Origin: Phoronis australis | Taxonomy: Eukaryota; Phoronida; Phoronidae | DNA: 64,000 nt | Assembly (NCBI GenBank): GCA_002633005.1 | Contig: NMRA01000616.1 | Location: forward strand, 175,378-239,377 | Direction: 5' to 3' | Shown: positions 28,801 to 38,400 of the stretch, piece by piece | Numbering within the stretch: the stretch's first letter is position 1 | Layout: each line of letters starts with the position of its first letter | Position numbers and translations under genes: made by a program | Notes under the pieces: model-generated | What the model was told of the DNA's origin: nothing | The model's input: only the letters and a program-made list of their open reading frames with translations | The model's database searches: none

Positions 28801-31800
28801 TGGCGGAAAACAGCACATCAAAAGACGAGGACGATTTCGAGCGAGAACTGGACAATTATTATACAGACAGGGAGGAGAGAGCAAACGGGCATCGCAGCCA
28901 ATGAATTTGATTTCTGTATTTAGTGAACTTTCGTCGGCATTGAGGCCGTATAAATTCGACCCACTTGCACGCGAAATGCTTCAGTCATATATGAACAGCA
29001 ACCAACTAAACCGACGGGCGGCCAGTATTTCTCAAGTAGACACTTACAAATCACTGACAAAAGCCACAGTAAACCTGGGTCTCTCGTGTATTCACTATTG
29101 GCATGATGGAATGAGCCCACGGTGTGAACTCAATAAATAAGCCTACGTGTCGTAACACTCGATCTGGGCAGGGGTTGAGGGCCTGGCATCAATTGCCCTA
29201 AAATGAAGCAGTTTGTTCGGTATCCATAAGATTTGCATATCAAGTCCTTCATCATCCCTGCCGAAAAAAGTGTGGCTCCCGACTAAATCGCATGTTTCAC
29301 AAACCGATGCCATTTCTGCGCAACGTTCACGCATTTAGCAAATTTGAACACAGAGGCGTTCTCAGTTAAGCTGCTGTTACTACAGCCTCCAGAAACGCAC
29401 ATTTCCATGTCTGAAAAAGGTGACTCTTTGTGGATTTTTCTATCACAACTCCTCAGTATCGCACTGGTAAAATCATCAACCGCAGAGAGGGTCTTCTATC
29501 CATTACGTACAGCCAAAAATTTTTTTTTTTTTTCTTAAATTGCGGCTTGTTTCCAACCAATAGGTATACAAAAGGTTACTAAATTTCGTATGATGTATTA
29601 GTAAAATTCTTTTTGAGACACAGGGTCGTGGTGAGAACTCTTTAAGAGGAAAGATGTAAAGACTCGAGACAGATAAGGTGGAGCAATGAAAAGCCGCAGT
29701 TGCTTAAACACACGCGATAATTCCTTGTGATATTGTGTATAGTTCTATAGGTTGTTGCATCAACGCAAGACTGAGTTCCGAAAGCACTTTTTTCTGTCAT
29801 TGTGGAGCTCTAAAACAATTGGTTTGAGACACATTCCAACCCCTTCCGTTAACACGGGTACTGACTCAGACGTACAAGGAATTATAATTATGATTTATGT
29901 GAATTATTACAATGTTTGCTTTCGTATATGGCTTTGCTTTGTTGTACTGAGCATTGTGCTTTTTGTTGTTTCAGCTGGTGATTTCTGAAGACAACTTTTT
30001 TCAGAACTACGTAAATATCCTGAAGTTTATTTCCCAAACACGAGTGAAACGCTTGACAGAATCAGTAAAGGACCAGTAAGCTCAAATTTCAGGCTAATTT
30101 TCAAAGATTCATGTTACAATAAAAGTTTGTGGGTGCGGAAATGTAATGTAAGCAAAAACTTAAAATTCATTTGCAAGAACGGGTACGCGACATGTTTGTG
30201 GCATTTTTGCGAAAGTAGACCATACATTACTCTTACATTTAACATTTTGTCTCAGAATTTTTTTTTTGGTTCATCGATTTAAGAAATCGAATAAAATGAA
30301 GACTGAGGCAGTGTACATACCTTGCTTGGGTGTCAAAAAGCAACTACCTTTCAATGCAACATCTCACGTTTTTATTGTTTGTTTGAACTGAATTTCCAAA
30401 TCATCAATTTCCTGGACTTTATACGAGAGCTATATTACTTCAGCAGCAACTACGTTTATTGTTTTAAATTAGATAAATTTCACGATGAGGAGTAACTTAA
30501 TGCCGAGTTTAGTCTGAAGTAATAACTAAATTTCAGTTCTTCCCAAGTCTGTATTAAGCCGTGAGTAAGCTAAATCAAAAACTGTTTTTGACAAAAGGTG
30601 CGAGTTAATTGGACTTTGAATTCGACCGGTCTATCGATCTGTAGTGCTGCTCTAGGTCATCGATGTACGAGTGCTTTGTCGATCTTTTTAGGACATACCT
30701 CTCATAAATCATGCACGTTCATGTAATAAAGGGAATTCAAGTGTCTTCCAACCATTCCGAATGTAACCTGCTGGAAATTCTTGCGGTGATCTCAATCTCG
30801 AGACAGCGTGATGCGCTTATCAATCGCTACCTACCTTATGATTGGCTGCTGTCTAACGTTAGATTGAGTCCATCCATTGACTGAGATATTCGATCACTCA
30901 ACGAAAGTCAAGTAACAGCCAATCACAGGATAGGTATCGCTAGATAAGTGTGTCACGGTAATTATGAGATTAAGAACATCGCGCCACTATAGGCAGACTT
31001 TCCCCCAGGAATGGATGAAGGACACTTGATTTCCTTATGAGGGTGTGTGCTAAAAAGACCGAGATACGCGCCTGTGATCTAAAGCATCCATTAAGCGAAT
31101 GATAACTGAAAGATAGTTACGAAATAGTATGTGACATGCAAAGTATATCAGAAGCTTTCCAGTGCTGAAGTCATTGAGGTCATGTTATTGCTCTTTCTTT
31201 CAGGTGGGATAAGATGCCACAAGTTGTAGATGCACACTACAAACCGCTCACCAACGAAATATTTATCATGGCTGGAATACTTCAACCACCCTTTTATGAT
31301 CGTCAATTTCCTAAGTAATGTAACAACGCCAGCAACAAACTGACACCAACCGTACTTCCGTAGCCAAAAATCCTTAAAGCCTAACTTTAACGGAATTTTG
31401 TTATTTTAGGTGTAGGGGCTAACAAAATGGTCCTAGCAAAGCCTTAGTAAAATAAGAAAATGCGAGTTCAATCGCGCAAATGTAAGCCCGTCAAATGATA
31501 AGTGAAGCTGCTATCTGTGCGATGTTGCGTCACAGCTGTGTTGAACAGGGGTCTAAATAGAACACCATTGAGTACTCAGAGCGATTTTTTTGACAAACTG
31601 TAGGAACTAAATTGACAGGTGTTATCGTTCAAGATAGCTTTTAACTTAAAACATAGAACTCTAGGGCTGGATTGCCAACTCCTGCACATAACCTATACAT
31701 TCTACTACTAGATCTAGCAACCCGGTGACTAGTGGCCAGAGTAACAGAATTTCCGGCTGCCTGCTGGACTGAGCGTTGATCGAGGGTTGTAGTTATCAAA

Positions 31801-32384
31801 TCAAGCCTTATTTCGTTGTTTTATTTCATTTTGTTGTTATTCTTCATCAAGCAAGACTCGTAAGGTACGGCTCCATTCAATTAGTGATGTCTCGGTAAGT
31901 TTAGTCCCCAAACCCAACAATTACACCGGTCATTCCTTATAAGCATTGACCTGTGTACCTGGGAGGATGCCAAGAGTAGTTTGGCCTCTGATATATTTTT
32001 AGCTCCAGTTGTAGAACCACTTTCGACGACCTATCATACCGCATGCTAGGAGCTTTTAACAAGTCAACTTTGGCTGATAAAAGTATTCTATTACAAAAAA
32101 TATATTTTGCCTAAATGAAAAGCTCAGGCCTTAAAAACGTGTGTTTAACACGTAACTTTCTAAAAATTGCTCATAATTGCTCTCTCTCTCTCTCTCTCTN
32201 NNNNNNNNNNNNNNNNNNNNNNNNNNNNNNNNNNNNNNNNNNNNNNNNNNNNNNNNNNNNNNNNNNNNNNNNNNNNNNNNNNNNNNNNNNNNNNNNNNNN
32301 NNNNNNNNNNNNNNNNNNNNNNNNNNNNNNNNNNNNNNNNNNNNNNNNNNNNNNNNNNNNNNNNNNNNNNNNNNNNNNNNNNNN

Positions 32385-32415
<31 letters not shown>

Positions 32416-35400
32416 GTCTATACCCGTAAAATAAAATTAAAAATGAAAAGTTTTCCTTGTAAAAGAACCCAATCCAATACTTCGTGTTTTTGACAGCATA
32501 GAGTATTTGCCAATGACCCCCCTCTTAGCGGACTGTCCCACGTTTTGGATTTTTTTAGCATCTCGCCACACCATCTGAAGGTTTTCGACACACGTCCAAA
32601 CTAACCTATCATCAGTTACCATGATAATTTCTAATAGCCACATTTCCCGCTCGACTAAAAACAAAAATAGTACGTTTCATTGGTTTTTGCAGCACCTGCA
32701 ATTTCCGTTGTTGGGCATTTTTGGGTATTACATCTCCCGTTCGGCAAAAAACGTTGTCGCTCCGTCTCTGTGTGTTGCAGCGAACATTTTATCCTTAAGT
32801 TTTTGCTTAGACTAAGGTCTCACGCTTTTTATCTTTTGGTCCCGCGTTTCAATCCAGTTGTTCCTTTTCTTTCCTTATTGAATGTCGACTGTCACAACTA
32901 TATAATAGGTGCTCAAAATAACAGTGTCTCATTTTACAAATATTGTTATCTTCCAAAGTCCACTTTCTGTAGTAACTTAACAATCGTAAAACTGTGTTCC
33001 AATATCTGTTGTTTATTATAACATGCATCTGTACACTATCAGGATCACTAACTTTTTCTTTCCGTCAGAAAATAGTTTATTTCTTAATTTTTACTGAAAG
33101 TCCTACACTGCTATCCACAGTACATTTCACACTCACGTGATCGATATTTGCCCATTTATATTCATTAGAAAACCTATATCTTCCGCGAATTTCCGATAGA
33201 GTAGTTTATCGCATTTTTTTAAATGTCAATGCATTCTGTTTTTCACTGAAGAATGTAATTGTATCAAACGGCACCAAAGGTCCAATTAATTATATCGTGT
33301 AAATATGTATCATTTTGGATGAATACCTGACTAAATTACTAACAGCAAGTGTGAGGGATCCATATTCTAAACTATTTGTCTTTACTGGGTAGACATTTTT
33401 TGAATCATTGAAATTATTTCTTTATGGGCTTAACTAGTCATTTATATAACTTCTCTCGCCTTGTTCATTTAATTTTATGTTGCATTACACGCTGTTATTT
33501 TTCGCACTTGAATATGCAAAATGACAATTATCTGTGAATTAAAATATTTATCATTTGCTTCTAATATAATCACCAAGAACTGCCGAAGCGCTTTCTAATA
33601 GTATGGTTCTTTCTTATTGCGTCCTGTTGAAAAACAGGTAATGGTGAAAAGTTTTAATGGCAGTAAATTTCATATCAAGTACACACACCGGAACAGTCGA
33701 GTACAGCCAAATTTCACGCTGTTACTCAGCGGCTGCAAGATCAGAGATGGCATTCCAGGGGTAAATTTCTACAATTGAAACTAAGATAAGTTAAAAACAT
33801 TGTCTGTAAGTTGCACTCCTGATATGGGGCGACTCTTAATTGTCTTCTGACAAGCCTAAAACCAAAACAAAAGAAACTTTGCCATTCCTTGTATTCGCGT
33901 CCCAACGTGGCAGGCACGCTACTTTGTGCCGGGATATGCACCCTTGTTCTTACTTTTCGAAGGCACGATAGGGCCTACTTAGGACCTCGATTAGATAAAT
34001 TTCAAATAATTTACTGACAGTTAGTTAGTAGGGGCATAAATACATTGTTGACCTTTATTCAATATGGGGAAGATCATGTGAGTTAAGGCACAAATTCGAT
34101 CAGTCAAAAATATTTCATGACAAACCACATTCGATGTCTCAATAAAAATTAGATCTTGATTTTTAAAAGGATACTGGGTAGTGTTTTGGTGATTTTAACT
34201 AATTTTGGTTCTGTCATCTGCTAATGCATCATTGGCGTCCCAAGGGAATGTTAAAAACATGTTTCATTCCCGTTTACATGTACGTCACAGATTGGATATT
34301 GTGGCTCTAGATGAGTGATTTTCCCTAAAGTTGCCATGGTAACTCGCCTAAAGTATAGATCACACTTGCCTGCTTATTAGACTTTGTATAGAAGTTTTCA
34401 AAATTTGTCCCAAAACGTCAAGGTTAGTTGAAGGTTGCAGAGCACCATTTTTTTGCTTAGAATTTGATGTATATCTTTTAATAGGCCTGAACCGGGGTTG
34501 AGATCCTTTTAACTTCGATATTGCTTGTGTAGTCACGTATACAATAGTGTCTTTTCTCCTTATTTATGCGGTCGTCATGAATTTCAGATCCCTGAATTTT
34601 GGAGCTCTCGGTACAGTACTTGGGCACGAATTGACGCACGGGTTTGACAGTCGAGGTAACTCATTGGTGAAGGGGTGCTGCAGACAAGACGCTTTCGTCA
34701 TTTTCTCAAATTCTCACAACAGAAGAGAGGAGTGGCAAGTGTGGCAAACCGAAATTTAACAATTTCTACACAATGTAGAGAGTGTGGAACAGTCTAACGA
34801 TCTTTATAAATCGACCCTACTAGTCCAGGTTAGGTAGACCCAAGCTCACTTGCAACGAATCATCGTCGCTTATGGAGCAGAAACAATGAATTCCGTATCA
34901 TAATACTGTATTCCAATGTAATTGATCAATCACTTATGTGCTCGCCATCGATGTTTTGAAGTATACGCTAGAAAGCTTCCGAGCATATTGCCAAACACTA
35001 GCACTTCACTCGCGTGATTTTGAGAGATTTCAGTTTTCTTGAACGTCTACTGAGTTCACCACCGTCTTAAACTGGAGACTCATCCTGTGCATTTTCTAGC
35101 CTTTGATAGCCACCAATATCTTGTCACGGTATACCATAAACATAAAACTGCAATATCTTATCATTGGTTTGTGACTATTCCTCAAATTGTCAAAGGAGGT
35201 TATGACTTATTGAATTTGAAAACATCGATAAGCTAAGAATCTGTCGCAGCACTTTTCTGTTCAGTATCGATTTTTAATTACGAAATAGCTACTCAACACT
35301 ACCACTCGAACTGTTCCTAAGAGTTTTGTTTCCAGCCCTTTCTTTATTCGACCATCTGATTATTTTGCTTTCCATTTTCAGCTGAGTTTGGTGAAACATT

Positions 35401-38400
35401 TAGGGAGAAGACGCAGTGTTTTATAGATCAGTACTCAAAATATCCAGTCTATAATCATTATGTAAGTTGAGAATCATGATATTTACAATTAAAAACAATC
35501 GTTGCGTTGCATCACTGAGCATTAGCTTTGAAGGATGAGAATCATCCAGTCCAGAAACAAAAGAGTTGTCGTGCAGTTGATTGTGTGCTCTGTAGTACAC
35601 ATATAGGGCTGCTAGCAACTCGAGGCAGCCAAATGCAGTGCAACGTATTTCGTATTAAATTGCACTTACGTCATTACCCGGACGTCCAAAGAGGACAGTC
35701 GGCTTCGTGTTTTCGCTAGAATTTTCCAGGATAGACGGATAGTGTGGTTTTTGAATGGACGGCGTATCTTTGCCGAGGAAAAATTGAACAGTCAAGGAGT
35801 TTCATCTGTTCGGCTAGCCCTGTTGATTTCTGGTAAAATCAACAGAAGATTGTCTTTCATGTTTCTAAAATTACCGACTGGCTGAGGCAAATTTCGGCCA
35901 GGATCCTGACCGGTTCTCAACGACAGACAGCCATTATCGTATTCGTGAAAGGACGCGGTATCTCATGCAGTTTTTGTCTAACGTGCTTTAATAGCTGAAG
36001 ATATGATTAGCCAAGTTAGGTTTACCTGCTTCTGAGTAGACCGATTAGGATAGTAATTGAGCCTTACCTTTCGAGACATCCTTGTTGTCTCCAGCACGGC
36101 ATGACTTGCAACAAACCGGTATTGAAAATGAACTGTTCCGTTGCACCGTGGTGTTCGATACTGTTCAGTGCAACTTGAGCGCAATATCGAAACGGGTAAT
36201 TCGACTATTAATAATTTATCAAGTTCGGATACTTTCACTCAAATTATAACAGAAAACACGTTTGAAATTTAGTTTGAAATTGGATACTGTAAGCGATATG
36301 CTAATAATTAAATGAGTAAACTTTTATGTAGTTGGTGTGAAGTAAGACAACATTTCTTAAGTAACTTTTAATTGTGACTGGCTTAAAGTCGAGATACCTG
36401 TCTTCTAATTCCTAAATGTTTAGCAATACTGTCCACAGGTGAACGGCAAAGCAACTCTTCATGAGAACATTGCTGACAACGGCGGGATCCATGCTGCATT
36501 TAAGGTAAGAGATGATATTTTAATTGTTATATCAAGTAGTTGAGGGCTTTTTGTATTTACAATGACAGTCAAACTGCAACACTGGGTCTGTGTGTTGCAG
36601 TGTATCGAGAAGTCGCTTTGTCGGCGAATTACTAAGTTGTGGCTTGACTGTGACAGGCGCAGCTGCTTCCACCAGTATCCATGGTAACCACCACCACAAT
36701 CACAATTACCGCAGTTTGCATCACTGAAAATTAAAACGATCACAATCCTAGCTGCTACTTATCTCATCATCACCGTGGAAATCGTTCCAAACCCTTCAAA
36801 ATGATCAACACTCACTTTCACCGTCTCCAATTTACAAACACCTTTTCAAATGACATCGACATCAACAACACCATTTTGTAAAAAACACGGCCAACACGAA
36901 AACGATCCTCAGAGTCATCGCCATCAGTATAACTCCTTCCATGGCCATTAATGTCATTATTATAAAAACTGACACAAGATCACCACAACAAATTATCACC
37001 ATTACCGCCCAGCCGACCACCAGTCTCTTATACGTCATAGTTGCCATTATAATTACAAGAACTATTGTCGTATTCCGTGACATTTTCTGTCGTGAATAGG
37101 TAGACGCAGGTAGTAACTCACTTGTGCTTTTAATTTTCGGGGCGGCGATGCACTCAGTGAAGATTGATTCGAGTTAACCACTTTATTAATCTCGCCGCAC
37201 GTTCGCAAGTCTACTCAAACAAATTAACACAAGTAACCCATCTATCAGTAAACGGCCGCGCGATACAACTGATGAGTCATGCATATTTTCCCTTTTCCAT
37301 CAGGCCTACGAAAGTTGGGCGGCAAGTAATAGCAAAGAAATGGCTCTTCCAGGACTGAAACTGACACATAAACAGCTGTTCTTTCTAGGATTTTCACAGG
37401 TGAGTGTAGGCGTTCCAAGTTGTCATCCAGAATCCCATTTTCTGGCTACAGTTACGCAGCAAGCGACAAATCGTGAATAATGAGATAGTTTCTCGTTTCA
37501 TTAAGCCATGCAAAATATTGCCATCTTATGAATTTAATGAGCTTAGTAACTTTATTTCCAAATTGATAGATTTTTTAGAAGTTGGTCGTTGTTTCAAATT
37601 ATTATAGAAACAAAAAGAGGTAATTTTATTGTTATTTTCTGCTTACCTTTCGATTTGAACTTACAACATTTGTTATCAAGCTCTGATCGTTCGAAGCATG
37701 ACGTAAAATGACATTTATACCCGAGCAGCACCAAAGGTAATGACGCTCACGGCATAAATAATGCGTTTTGGTTTCGGTTTCTACAGGTATTCTGCTCCTC
37801 GACAACTAAGGAGCAGGCTGCGTTCAGCCTAGAGAACGACCCACACACCCCAGCGAGATATAGGTGAGTGGTACGCATGAGGGGTCCATTATGAGTTCAA
37901 CCGTTGGAGACTAGACGTCAAAACATTAACTTGTCGGCACATCTCAGTCTACTGAACATGGAATGCCTGTTCAATGCCTTGAGCCATGTCCAAACGGAAA
38001 AACGGAGTGACCTTCCGTAGTTTCCTGCTTACGTTGTCAGTGAAAAACTGAGCCGTGCAACGATGAATTTGCTGTCTCGTCCAACGAAAGTTATCCAAAA
38101 ATTGGACCATACAATGCTCGTTCTTGGAGGGCAGTTGAGCACATAGCTGTTTCAGAAAATTGCAGAAAATGACAGAAATAAAATATGCCTTGAGATGTTC
38201 AAATGCGCAATCGCTTATTACTTTAAGAAATCGGACCAGATGGCCTCGTTTGCTAATCTTCACCAGATTCAAATAGTAATTCTCGAATCTCAGTTAGAGA
38301 CGACCTGAAAAAGTTCAGGTGGAGACTTACAGTAGAATACAGTTGGGATAAACCGATATTTGTATCTTGCCAGGACCTTGCTTTGCCATGATCATGAAGG

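Noticed and set aside
32115-32493. Three overlapping Ser/Leu-repeat frames
   Set aside because: They are translations of the CT microsatellite and its gap.
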